Shown: in pieces, positions 31,021-41,304 of the stretch | How positions within the stretch are numbered: the stretch's first letter is position 1 | How the letters are laid out: each line of letters begins with the position of its first letter | Source of the DNA: Isoetes taiwanensis | Lineage: Eukaryota > Streptophyta > Lycopodiopsida > Isoetales > Isoetaceae | Assembly: GCA_021234155.1 (NCBI GenBank) | Contig: JAJEKV010000017.1 | Location: forward strand, 8,249,525 to 8,313,524 | Reading direction: 5' to 3' | DNA: 64,000 nt | The notes under the pieces: model-generated | What the model was told of the DNA's origin: nothing | Seen by the model: only the letters and a program-made list of their open reading frames with translations | The model's database searches: none | Position numbers and translations under genes: made by a program

Positions 31021-31199
31021 ACCCCAAAGATTCTAACACAAACACGCTTAGGATGGGGAACGGAAAAGAGGCTCAAGGGACCTAGACAAGAACATAAAGG
31101 CGACAAGGGAGAGAGTGGGGGATCAGGGAGCAAGAACGAGAGAACTAAGGAAAGGACACGTAATAGAACAAAGCAGGGGAGGGGGGGGGGTAAAGGAAG

Positions 31200-34100
31200 G
31201 AAGAAATAACGACTGCATCGAAACTCAGACGGGATATCCATGGGATGATGGAGAACCCAAAAAGCGAAGCCCCAGACAAGGACATCATATGTCTAGTAGA
31301 GACATGGGAACACAAACACAAAGAGGTTACCAGATGAACCGGGGCTACACTTTGTTCACTGTTGGAGGGAAAAAGAACTACAAAATAGGAAGGGGTAGCG
31401 CAGGGGCTAGCTGTTACATTAGGAATAGCAATGACGAGAAAAGCATGTATTTTGGAAAATGACATTAATAAAAGATACATGCTTATAAATGTGGTGTTGC
31501 TTTGATTACGTAAATCAGATTTGCTAATAGTATACTATCCGCCCCAATGTGATAAACCGGAGCTATTAAGCATGGGAGAGATCGTCCATGAGACATAGGG
31601 ATAAGGGAATGTTGATCATAGTGGGGGATATTAATGCAAGGACGGGGACAGAACAATCACATAAAGCAGGGATAGACAACGAGCGCATGTGGACCCAAAC
31701 TATAAGAGGGAAGGAATGGCAGCGGGACACGGTGAGACGAAGTGGAGATGATGAAGAGGAGAAACATTGTTGGAGGTATGTACAAATGATTGATACAATT
31801 ATATGCAATGGTTTAAGAAGATGGGAGGAGTCGGGTTCACAAGCACAAATGCCCACGGAGCAAAGATAGTAGACTATGTGATAGCAAACGAGGAAGCAAT
31901 AAAGGAAACCGGAAAGATGGAATTAGGGGAATGGCCGATAGGAAGGAGGGAGGGACACAGCACCCATATTGCTCAAGATAAATGTGACAAGAGGAAGAAC
32001 AGTGGCGAAAGCAAGGAAGAGGTAAACGGCCGAGATAACAGCTTAAATTCAGAGAAAACAGAGGGGAACATTCATAAAAAAAAGTACAAAAGGAAATAAA
32101 AGCAAAGGAATGGGGAGAGGGAATGAAAGATGAGGGAATGATATGAACGACATCTTGGAGGAAGCAAAATTTAGAGTGGCATTCGAGAAGAGAAAGAGGA
32201 AAGAGGGCAATAGCATTTCGAGGTCAACATGGTTTGATGAAGGGTGCATGGAGCAACGAAGGAAAGCCAAACAGCAAAAGGGACCGAGGCATACCAAGAA
32301 GAACGCAAAGCAAGTATGTGAAAATTCGAAAAAGAAAGAGAACCTGTGACCTGAAAAAACCATCAATGGGGATTGGTCAAGACCCGAAAAGGAGACCTAA
32401 GGTATTTTGGAACAATATGAAAAGGGGCTCAAAAGCAAAAAGGTGTACATCAAAAGGGGAGGAGGGGAGAAGAACGGAAATAGAAATAGATCGGACAAGA
32501 TACCTAGAACGGTTGTACAAAAACAGAGCTGCACCAATCATGGACCCGAAGGTAGACACAAACCCCTTTCCCGTGAAGAAGTGGCATGGACACTAAATAA
32601 AATGGCAAACAACAAGGCTCCGGATCTATATGGGCTAACAGCCAGAAATGTGAAGTCGCGAGGAAAACGAGATAATAGGGATTATAACAAAAGTATTCAA
32701 TGAGATAGTACATTTGGGCCTTAGGAAAGATGGCGGTTTAACAAGGTAATCCCGCTTCACAAAGGAGGAGACAAGGAGGAACCGAGCAATTACGGGACTA
32801 TTATGGTCAGCTCAATATTCGCGAAATGGTTCGGGAAAAACACGGACCAAAAAACGAAAAACGGGCGTAGCGGGGAAGCTCGAGCACAAGGTCAAGCAGG
32901 TTTTCGACCGGAGTATTCGACTACAGACCATTTGGTGACTCTAAGGATCATGATAGAGCAGACAAAGGAGAATAACAAGAAGATCATATGCAGCTTCGTG
33001 GACTTTAAAAAGGCCTTTGACACAGTGCCTAGGGATAAACTTCTACTTAGGCTAATAGGACTAAAAGCACCAGAAGGGCTAGTAGGATCAATCGCAAGGC
33101 TATACCAAAAGGTGTATGCCAAAACAGCAGAGGGAGAAGAAGCCATAGAATGTGATACAGGAGTTAAACAAGGCTGTCCATTATCGCCGACACTATTTGG
33201 GATATATATAGATGCACTACAGGAATTTGTCAGGGAAAGACAAGGAGACAGTGAGGCACCAATGATAGGGAAAACAAAGGTCCCAATAATGCTATATGCA
33301 GATGATTTGGGTATGATGGCGACCAAAGCCAAGGGGATGCACAGAATGCTAGAAATACTAGAGGAATTTTGTGAGGAGACAGGACTGACAGTCAACCTGG
33401 GAAAAACAAAAATAGTGACCTTCGGGACAAAGATAAAACACAAGCCATTTAGATACAAGGGGGAAGAACTAGAGGAAGCCACAGGATACAGGTATCTAGG
33501 GTACGACACACATGAGGGGGGGGAGATGGTCAAAAGGAGCAGATACCAGATTTCAAGCAGCAATAGGCAATTACTACATCATGATGAACTATTGCAATAA
33601 CAACAGGATCACCAATTGGGAGATCAAAGCATACCTATTCAGCACGATAGTAGCATCAACACAATTGTACGGATGCGAGACATGGGGACCAGGCCTGTCA
33701 GAAAAGAAGTGGGAAAAGCAGGAAGGCATACTGAGGCAATGGCACGGACAGGAATTCCAGGTGAAGACAGGTACATCACTGGCAACAATCTTATATGAAA
33801 CGGGGGAAAAACCAATGGAAGTGAGAGCCTGGGAAAGAACAGTTAGATACCTAATAAAGGACAATAGCTATGGGAAAGAGGATAAGCTGTCGTCACTAGC
33901 GATAGATGAATCGGCAAAACAGCATATAACAACGGGCAGGGGATGGTTTAACGAATTGGCCAAATGGACAGCAAGTATGGGGATGCAGCTAAGTCAGATC
34001 ATACAAGCAGAAGAATGGAACGAAGAATGGACAGACAGGGCAATGAGAAACTGGCTGGCACGGCACACAGGGCCCAAGGCAAACTGGCTATTGGAAACCT

Positions 34101-34474
34101 TCAACCCAGGGGGACAGATAGAGCATGTCACATACAAAAGCAGCAGGTTGAGTAAGAGTAACAGGGGAACGCTGGCCAGGTTCAGGATGGGAAGCCATGA
34201 CCTCCGAATTGAGAAAGATAGATGGAGGAAAATAGATAGAGCAGAGCGAATATGTCGAGTATGTGACTCAGAAAAAATAGAGGACGAAGAGCACATGGTA
34301 AAGGAATGCCTGGTTTACAACGATATAAGGTCCAAATTTGACAAGGTCAGGTGGGATCTCCCACTCCCAGCACTGATGGACAAAGAAGAGACACTCACAG
34401 ATATAGCAAAAGCTATAAAAGAAATGATAATAAGACACCGGGGGGTGCACAAAGAGAGAGGGCTAATAATCTGA
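31200..34474 (+). pseudogene. LINE H ORF2: endonuclease, reverse transcriptase, zinc finger
   Basis: Endonuclease: VETWEHKH-like sequence near 31295, IVGDINARTG at about 31618 and DYVIAN at about 31872. Reverse transcriptase: frames 32580-32700 and 32803-33600, with GFRPEYSTTDHLVTLR, VDFKKAFDTVPRD, GVKQGCPLSPTLFGIYIDA and LYADD followed by LGMM. C-terminus: frame 33616-34474 with LYGCETWGPGL, FRMGSHDLRIEKDRW and the zinc finger CRVCDSEKIEDEEHMVKEC. At least five frame breaks. The C-terminal 286 residues and the reverse transcriptase core are the best preserved. Confidence 0.82.
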
Positions 34475-34744
34475 AAAGCACGTATGAGGCGGATCAGAGT
34501 AGCCCAAAAAGTACAGTTCAAAACTGTTTATAACGATGCATTTGTGTATGGCCAAGAAGCCAGCTATAAGCACGATGCGGGTAATATATAAAGAACAAGT
34601 GAAGCCCGCTAGATGGCTACATAAAACCTATGCGTCTGTTTGCTGGAAGCACCCTACGGGAGCTCGCAGGATGCTACATAAGTCCGGGGGCCTCACGGCC
34701 TGAGGGGCGTTAATGTATATTCTATTCTATTCTATTCTATTCTA

Positions 34745-35530
34745 TTTGTTCTTAATGGTGTGCTTGTTCAACTGCCTATAGTCTATGCACATCCTTAAAC
34801 TACCATCCTTCTTCTTTACAAAGAGGATGGGCGCTCCAAATGGCGAGACACTAGGTCTAATGAAGCCTAGGTCGAGCAACTCCTGCAATTGCTTCTTTAG
34901 CTCCGTCAACTCCTGCGTCGTCATTCTATATGGAGCCTTGCTCGTTGGCTTTGTTCCCGGTTCGAGTGCTATCTCGCACTCGACTCCCCTATAAGGAGGG
35001 AGCTGCTTGATCTCATCTGGAAAGAGATCATGGAACTCCGTGATCAGCTTAGCTATTTGCTTCGGCAACTTGCTGAGCACCTTGTCTTCTTTGCTTCCTT
35101 CCGATTCCGGCTCACTAATCTCAAGCTTGAAGATGTATGCCACCTGCTCGCTCTTGATGCACTTGAACAGCCTCTTAGAAGACATGCACTGCATGATGGG
35201 AACAACTTCTTTACCTGTGATCTCGATGATCTTGCCGTCAGGTGTTGGGAAGGTCACCTTCCGCTTTCCACAATCGATGATGGCCCCTGCTGGTCCAAGA
35301 TACTCCATACCTATGATCAAGTTATACTTGCCAATGCCCATTACTTCTGCCCCCATCTGGATATTAATCCCTGGCAAGTCGATGTCGAAGTTAATTCTCT
35401 TGCCTGCCGTCTGCCTTACTGCACCACTTGCTAAGACAACGGGCCTTGGCTTTGACTTTAATGGTTTCAACTTCAACATTTGAACCATTCTGGGGGATGC
35501 AAAGTTATGGCTACTTCCTGAGTCTATCAA
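34745..35530 (-). pseudogene. Gypsy protease and first half of reverse transcriptase
   Basis: 262 residues. The aspartic protease is at the start ([13 protein letters not shown], catalytic DSG). A linker follows, then the reverse transcriptase entry blocks ([70 protein letters not shown]). The frame ends where LINE H inserted, with the tail repeat of LINE H supplying the stop. Confidence 0.9.
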
Positions 35531-35559
35531 GACTATGAAGGACTTGGTCTTGGCCTTCC

Positions 35560-36996
35560 CTACTGTGGAAATTACTTTGTAATCGGCTCTCGCTTGCTCA
35601 GTATCTATTGCGGCAAAGATATGACACTCACCACGAATGTAGTCGCTGCCTTCCCCTCGCCGCCGCTTTCATGTGATGTCCCAATCTCCCAACTCCGCTA
35701 GTCTTTGCACTCATGACGAGGGGCGCTTTGTCGGCCCTATGGCCCTTTTGGAAGCACCGAAACAAAAGCTTTTCTATGCACTCTGTCTCTTTTCCTTGGG
35801 CATCACCGCAAAAGGATCGCGACCGCTTTGGAGTAGTTTGACCCCTCCCGCTTGTCCTTGAAGGACACACCGCTTCTTCTCCCGCTTGTTTCTTCTGGTT
35901 GCCCCCATATGGGGCTCTAGCTGGACTGGGGATTGGCTGCTCTAGGGCTATAGCTTCCGTCGCCTTTGCCTTTATCCCCGAAATATCTGCTGCTTTCGCC
36001 CGCTTATATTCGAGGTCCCCCCCTCGCAAGCTTATAGCCTTGGACTCCGCTCGACATTGTCCTAGGGTTTATTGCTCTCACAAGCTTCTTGGATCTCCTC
36101 ATTCAGCCCCTCAATATAGCTTTCATTGCATGCTTCTCTCCCAACTTTGGCACATACTCTGACCTTAGCCTCATGAATTCCTCTGTATATTTCTGGACTG
36201 ATTTGTTTCCCGTTGGAGCCTATAGAAAAGCTGGCTTTGCATCATCTTTGGACTTATGTTCCCTTGGGACGTAATGGCGCTTTGAAGGCTTTAGCAAACT
36301 TACGAACTTACAAGCATCCCTGCTTAAGCCATGTGCCTTTGCATAACCCTTCCACCAAATCCGAGCGGCCCCTTTCAAGTTGGCTGTTGCAACTCTGCCT
36401 TTGTCTTTATCTTTCATGCCATAAGCATTGCCGTACTCACTCATTTCGTCCAGCCATGCCTCTGCTTCCAATCCTGACCTGTTCTCCCCCGAGAACTGTT
36501 CCAGTTTCCGGGCCTTCCATACATTGCCCAGTGCGGAATCTACCTTTTTCTGGTAGTCAGAGGCCCTGGTATCTCTTTGTCGTCCATCTGGGGTGTTCCT
36601 CTGCCTTCCCTCTTCAGTGTTCCTTTGCCTTCCATCTGTTTGGTTCTGGGCCTGCTCTTCTTCTTCCTCGGAGTCGGAGTCTGAGTCTGAGCTTGGGTCG
36701 GAAGATTCCGGACTGGAGGATCTCCTTCTCTTGCTCCTCTTCTTGTCCCTTCCTGCTCTCCGAGCTGATGCTTGCGGCAATTGAGCGTTGCCCACCGAAC
36801 CCACTCCTGCTTGCGCGGACAGCAAGGCCTTTATCTGCTCCAGGTCTGTCCTCATCTGGGATATCTCCTCCTCTGGGGTCATGGGTTCCATTTCTTCAAA
36901 TAGGTTCCTTGCCGGGGGTGGTCTGGGCAGGGTCTGTTCTTCTCTAAGTTCTCGCAGTTGTCGTTCCCCTGCGTTTAGGCCTCTAGCTGCATACAC
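35560..36996 (-). pseudogene. Gypsy gag, frameshifted
   Basis: Frame 36996-36220 (258 residues) begins with a charged coiled region (EEISQMRTDLEQIKALLSAQ), then a basic KKRSKRRRSSS patch and an acidic Ser/Asp run. It then enters the retrotransposon gag domain (EAEAWLDEMSEYGNAYGM, ANLKGAARIWWKGY). After shifts near 36220 and 36040 the C-terminal frame (36029-35628) holds a degraded zinc knuckle, FRCFQKGHRADKAP, in which the first and last Cys positions are altered. Gag forms the particle that carries element RNA. Confidence 0.82.
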
Positions 36997-37173
36997 AAGT
37001 GATTCATGGCTATATGGTTAGTTTTCCTTGTTCTCTTGCATTGTTTATGTTTGTTGGTATAGTTGTGGGGCAAAAATACATCAACGAAACATTTAAAGTG
37101 CAACAGAGATTATACTCATATATTATATTATATAATATTTTAGTACAAAAGGTCTCCGGGATCAAGAGTCTAA

Positions 37174-38694
37174 CTAGTCTTGAAATCGCCGGTAAGACGG
37201 GTTGTCCTCAAGGAACTTCTTAACTTGGGCCGTTCCTACCGAGTGACCCAAGTTCCTGATGACGCTTGCTGACGAGCCCCCCTGCAAGGCTCTCGCCAGA
37301 TCTTCCACCCTGCGGTCGGATGTGAGGGCCGCGGTCACCGCCAATCTCGCCTGACATCGATGGGGTATGGCGAAGTCGAAGAGGTCGAGTGCCATTGCTC
37401 TCTTGACCAAGACAGCATACTCGACATTTGCCGCTATGCGAGCATGCCTGCCGAAGCCCGAGAGTGCAATCAACATGAACACTCCTTCCTCCCCTCTGGG
37501 ACTGAACTTGCGGTGTATCACCGCTATTCTCCCATCCAGCAGCAGCGGCAAGTAGTACCTGAACGACCTGTCGTTGTGTGTCGCCGAAGCTTCTCCACTT
37601 GTTTGGCCTCCTGCTCTATGTCGCCCTGCATACTCGTCGACCCCTATCTCGGTGAGTTCCCGATAGTCTTCAATTGTGGAGTCTACTCTCCTGAGGTCGA
37701 TTCCTCCTCCTCTTGCCGGGGGTGGTGTTGGGGGACTCGGCATTAGGATGCTCGTGGTTTTCCCACGGATCCCCATCTGTTCTTGGAGGGCGAGGAACTC
37801 CTCTGTTGGCAGCTCCCGCTCGTCCATCATTTTCCTGATGCTGCTGTAGCCCTGGATATCGGAGGTCGCTTCCCCTGTGTAGGTGTCGGCTTCTCTGACC
37901 TGAAGCGGGAAGTCCGAGACTCCCCGGACGATGAAGTCGTCCATGTCGGTCTGCCGCAGTTGGTGGAGCAGTTCATCCAATCTGAGCTCCCTCTCCCTGC
38001 ATTCGGGAAGGTTCTGGATGTCGCTGAGGAGTAGATACTCCTCTCCGTTGATGATGATAGGGGCTAGGCTTGTGATGCCTAGCCCGAGTGGGGGAGCAAC
38101 TCTGATGCCCTGCCGACTCCGCTCGAAGTTGATCAGCTCCTGCTCTGCTTGGCGCCGTTCTTCATCTGAGTCGAGCTCCGTGTATTCCTCGTCATCCGAC
38201 TCCTCTTCTTCTTCCCTTGCTCCTTGCTCCTGCTGATACTGCAGAAGCATCTGCTCTTCTGCTTGGGCTGCTATGGGGTCCACCTCCATCGGAGGGATAG
38301 AGGTTGCTCCCATCGGGTTTTCGGCGCGGTGGGACAAGAAAATGGCTAGGGCGGCGGTGTAGGAGAAATACTTGGTCCTGTTGGCTGTCAGGACCATGTA
38401 GTCAGGTAGCCTCTGCGCCTTGTTGGTTAAGTACTTGGCGATGTTGGGGACATCACCCAAGGCGGCTTGAAGGGATTGGCGGGGAACGAAGTATCCTATA
38501 CAAGGGGGGACCTGAACAAGGGAGGGCCCTACCCTAGCTTGAAATTCTGCTAGCACTTGCCTATATGCTGGCGTTGCATTTAGCGTAGCTTGGATGTCAA
38601 TTTCTTTCCCAAAGACTTGGAAGATGTCGTTGACATCCGCCTCGGCAGCATGGGCACTGGTGCTGTACCATCGCCCGAAGTCAGCAGTGGCCAT
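37174..38694 (-). CDS. Extra ORF-B of the gypsy element, 506 residues, unknown
   Basis: An intact sense-strand ORF between ORF-A and gag. Residues 1-120 look globular (FGRWYSTSAHAAEADVNDIF, CIGYFVPRQSLQAALGDVPN). Residues 150-190 are strongly acidic (EEEEESDDEEYTELDSDEER). A central linker and a second globular part follow (RSFRYYLPLLLDGRIAVIHR, GVFMLIALSGFGRHARIAAN, VRNLGHSVG-like end). No family was recognised; it is not a standard gag or envelope by eye. It has its own TATA box 115 bp upstream and a hairpin pair, like ORF-A. Extra 5' ORFs are known in Ogre/Tat gypsy elements, which lack chromodomains. The open 1.5-kb frame argues for recent constraint. Confidence 0.75.
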   Translation of the reverse strand: MATADFGRWYSTSAHAAEADVNDIFQVFGKEIDIQATLNATPAYRQVLAEFQARVGPSLVQVPPCIGYFVPRQSLQAALGDVPNIAKYLTNKAQRLPDYMVLTANRTKYFSYTAALAIFLSHRAENPMGATSIPPMEVDPIAAQAEEQMLLQYQQEQGAREEEEESDDEEYTELDSDEERRQAEQELINFERSRQGIRVAPPLGLGITSLAPIIINGEEYLLLSDIQNLPECRERELRLDELLHQLRQTDMDDFIVRGVSDFPLQVREADTYTGEATSDIQGYSSIRKMMDERELPTEEFLALQEQMGIRGKTTSILMPSPPTPPPARGGGIDLRRVDSTIEDYRELTEIGVDEYAGRHRAGGQTSGEASATHNDRSFRYYLPLLLDGRIAVIHRKFSPRGEEGVFMLIALSGFGRHARIAANVEYAVLVKRAMALDLFDFAIPHRCQARLAVTAALTSDRRVEDLARALQGGSSASVIRNLGHSVGTAQVKKFLEDNPSYRRFQD

Positions 38695-38807
38695 TGATCT
38701 AGCGAAGAAGAGAGTATCAAACGGATGCAGAAGCGCCTCAGGGAGCTGGAAGATCGCCTAAGCAGTAGAGAGCAAACTTGCAGGGTGCTAAATGAGAAAT
38801 GGGGGAC

Positions 38808-38816
38808 TTATTTATA
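38808..38816 (-). promoter_or_regulatory. TATA box for ORF-B
   Basis: On the minus strand TCTATAAATAAG, about 115 bp upstream of the ORF-B start codon. The same motif precedes ORF-A. Confidence 0.6.
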
Positions 38817-38996
38817 GAATTGGGGGAAACCCTAATTTTTGGATGACTTAGATTTTACTGAGATCAGGTGATTCTGATCTATTAAGGGATGCAATTGCAA
38901 GTTTGAAGACTATTTCTAGGGTTTGAGCATGCTAAGGACAACTAATAAGCCTATTGCAACAATTTGGAGATCATTTGGTGAAGAAAATGGTACGAG

Positions 38997-39063
38997 GTCT
39001 CACACGTTGCGCCCAGACCGATTTTGAGAATCTCATTTTCTGTCCTGGCGCAACGTGTGAGAC
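38997..39063. repeat. 67-bp inverted repeat, copy 1
   Basis: The arms GTCTCACACGTTGCGCC and GGCGCAACGTGTGAGAC are perfect complements, joined by a 33-base centre. It lies upstream of ORF-B. Confidence 0.9.
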
Positions 39064-39195
39064 ATGGGTCCTAATTGGGCTAGGCTTACTCAATTTAAGT
39101 GATCTAAGGCTGTAATTCCACTAAACTCATCGAGTTAGGCAGAATTGACCCCTTATTTGGTCGATTTGGAGCTGTTTTGGGCATTTTTGGGCATG

Positions 39196-39262
39196 GTCTC
39201 ACATGTTGCGCCCAGCCCGAAAATGAGAATCTCATTTCCTGTCCTGGCGCGACGTGTGAGAC
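39196..39262. repeat. 67-bp inverted repeat, copy 2
   Basis: Same structure as copy 1, with arms GTCTCACATGTTGCGCC and GGCGCGACGTGTGAGAC. It starts exactly 199 bp after copy 1. Confidence 0.9.
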
Positions 39263-39406
39263 ATCATCTCAATTTTGCTCAAAAGCTCCAATTTGACTAA
39301 AACAAAAGCTAGAATTCTATAACTTAACTTAATTAAGCTAGATCAGACATGTTATTTACTTCCAAAATTCTTTATATTAACAAAATTTACAGTTATTTAC
39401 AAAATC

Positions 39407-40654
39407 TCAAGGGCGTTCTCCCTTGATGTGTGAGGCCAGCTGCATGTCCTGCTTCATGAGGGTGACCCTCTTTGCGTGTACCGTGCAGGCCGATGAATCT
39501 TCAAAGTGCTGCACTATTTTTGCCTCTGCTGCCTCCTGTAAGCACAGCAACATTTCATCCGTCACCCGCATGTTTGTATTATACTCCTGCATGACCTCTC
39601 GGACCAAACGTTGAAACGGTGCCCGGGGGATCAGGAGTCCGTAGCTCCTCTGGAAGTGCCGGATTTCCTTGAGCGCCCTGTTCTCCAGCTTCTTTCTGCC
39701 GGCCCGCTTCTTTCCTGGTGCTCTGGGAGGCTTCGGCTTTGGTGGGGGTGGCTTCAGAGTCTGCTTCGGGGGTACTCCACCTTCAACTGTCCTCACCCGA
39801 TGCTCCTGAAAGTAGGCATTGTATGCCTCCCACTTCTCCATATAGGAGTTGTGCTCCCTAATTCTCTTCTGATAGACCTTGACAGGGTCTATCACATACG
39901 CCTCCCGTTGGGGTCGCGGGGCTTTAACCCTATCCCACGTCGGGAAAGGTGGGGGCTTCGCCAACTGTCCGGCCTCCTCCTGCTCCTGTGCTACCTGCTC
40001 AGGGGCTTCTTCCTCTACAACCGGAGGTTTTGAAGAGCTTGCTCCCTCTGCGCCAGGCACGTAGTCTTCATCCGAGTCGTCGGTAGTAGGCGGGGTCTCT
40101 TCGCCTGATGGTTCATTGATGTTGATCCCCGTTCCTCGCTTGCCGACCCTCACGACCTTCCTCTTGCCCGCCTTAATGGCTTTAGCCTTCCTCTTCTTGG
40201 GCTGGCTGGCAGGGGTCGGGTCGTCTTCCCGACTCTTCGTCCTCTGCTCCCGGCGGCGCTCTTTGGCTTCATACTTGCTGATGAAGCATGCAAGATCGGC
40301 TTCTTCTGCGGGGCTGAGGGTTGGCTGCCGCTGCTCTTCTCTTCCCTGTTCTTCCTGCAGGTGGGTCTCAGCCTGGGGTTGCTCCTGGGCCGTTGACTGC
40401 CCTGTCTACTCCTGCTGCTCCCTGCTTCTTCCCTCCTCTTGTGCGATCTCCTCGAAGATTTGGTGCATGATGTCCGGCCGGTCGTCCTCTATGAGCTCCG
40501 TATGGTCGCTCCGATCCGATCCTGCATCCTCGCTCGAAGAAGATTCATGGAGAAGGCGTTCTCGAAGGACTCTCTGAAAGAGGCCAGAGCCGCTGGCGCT
40601 AGAGGATCCGCTTCGGCTAGGCTTCCTTGCAGTCTGTTTGGTGCGGGCCATCAT
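39407..40654 (-). pseudogene. Extra ORF-A of the gypsy element with a histone H3-tail N-terminus
   Basis: 415 codons with one in-frame TAG at 40406-40408 (codon 83). It opens with two ATGs. From the second (40649-40651) the product is Met then ARTKQTARK, identical to residues 1-9 of mature histone H3, including K4 and K9; it then departs (PSRSG instead of STGGK). A Ser-rich, acidic stretch follows. Beyond the stop there is a nuclear-localisation-like basic patch (PKKRKAKAIKAGKRK), a Pro/Lys-rich middle and a helical C-terminus. No fold is recognised and it lacks the H3 histone fold. It has its own TATA box and hairpin pair. The stop may be a decay of this copy or a real end at 82 residues. 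Confidence 0.75.
40622..40651 (-). other. Histone H3 tail-like coding segment (M-ARTKQTARK)
   Basis: Ten codons: ATG GCC CGC ACC AAA CAG then ACT GCA AGG AAG. If the initiator Met is removed, as in histone H3, the N-terminal Ala is exposed in the way H3K4 and H3K9 readers and writers require. Confidence 0.9.
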
Positions 40655-40751
40655 TTGTTGGTTTGTCGATTGGAGCTAAGCGCCAGAAGATCGCCTTGGC
40701 AAGCACGAGCAAAGTTCTAAGGAAGAACACGAAAATGGGAGGGGTCTAGGT

Positions 40752-40760
40752 CTATTTATA
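40752..40760 (-). promoter_or_regulatory. TATA box for ORF-A
   Basis: On the minus strand CCCCTATAAATAGACC, about 100 bp upstream of the ORF-A start. It lies between the ORF and the second hairpin pair. Confidence 0.6.
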
Positions 40761-40835
40761 GGGGCCAATTTTTAGGTCAACTTTTAACTACCTTTTTGGG
40801 TTGCCTAAAGCATCTAAAACACCTAATTAAACAAG

Positions 40836-40902
40836 GTCTCACACGTTGCGCCCAGCCCGAAAATGAGAAAGTCATTTCCTGTCCTGGCGCGACGTGTGAG
40901 AC
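40836..40902. repeat. 67-bp inverted repeat, copy 3
   Basis: Arms GTCTCACACGTTGCGCC and GGCGCGACGTGTGAGAC. It lies upstream of ORF-A and nearly matches copies 1, 2 and 4. Confidence 0.9.
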
Positions 40903-41034
40903 ATGGTGGGGCCCACTACTAAATTTTGTACTTTTTGAACATGTAACATGCTAAGTCTACTGATTCTTAGCTTAAAATTAGAATTATCAAGTTATTTCAC
41001 TGTAGTTTACAACTTTTTGGTGTCTAAGCTGAAT

Positions 41035-41101
41035 GTCTCACACGTTGCGCCCAGCCCGAAAATGAAAATGTCATTTCCTGTCCTGGCGCGACGTGTGAGA
41101 C
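41035..41101. repeat. 67-bp inverted repeat, copy 4
   Basis: It starts exactly 199 bp after copy 3, the same spacing as copies 1 and 2. The centre differs at a few bases. Confidence 0.9.
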
Positions 41102-41290
41102 CACCCTACTTTTTGGATGTTGGCTCACCAATTTTAGTCTTTTTACGTTTTTATTCATTTTAACTATTACTAGCTTAGCATAACTACAAAAATGAGAAAA
41201 AAAATTTCCCATTTTTCGAGGTTTAAGGATCCTATCAAGTTAGTGCTACTGGGAACATGGCCAGTGCTTTGCTCTTGGTCTCCAAGAACA

Positions 41291-41304
41291 TTGCTCTGAT
41301 ACCA
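41291..41304 (-). promoter_or_regulatory. Primer binding site, initiator tRNA-Met
   Basis: The minus strand reads TGGTATCAGAGCAA next to the inner end of the 5' LTR. This is the classic plant primer site. Confidence 0.92.

Larger units (their letters stand above)
27450..34744 (+). mobile_element. LINE H, plus-strand, inserted in the gypsy reverse transcriptase
   Basis: About 7.3 kb between two halves of one gypsy codon region. The 3' end has a GGCC/GGCC hairpin and a GGCGTTAAT block (34681-34712), then a (TATTC)n tail to 34744. ORF1, endonuclease, reverse transcriptase and zinc finger are recognisable but frameshifted. It belongs to the same superfamily as the GA-associated LINEs but is A/G-rich and diverged. 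The 2.7-kb 5' part (27450-30144) contains a promoter and a Cys-rich ORF unlike LINE proteins. That part may be the element's leader or a separate insertion. No target duplication longer than TA is seen. Confidence 0.8.

Noticed and set aside
30145-31241. Minus-strand Ser/Pro/Leu-rich frames opposite LINE H
   Set aside because: They are shadows of the A/G-rich plus strand, with no domain and no agreement with related LINEs.
34681-34744. A target duplication for LINE H
   Set aside because: Only TA is shared with the left junction, and the tail repeat makes even that ambiguous.
40406-40408. Programmed readthrough of the ORF-A stop
   Set aside because: The frame continues after TAG, but neighbouring gag and pol also carry stops and shifts, so decay is the simpler reading without data from other copies.
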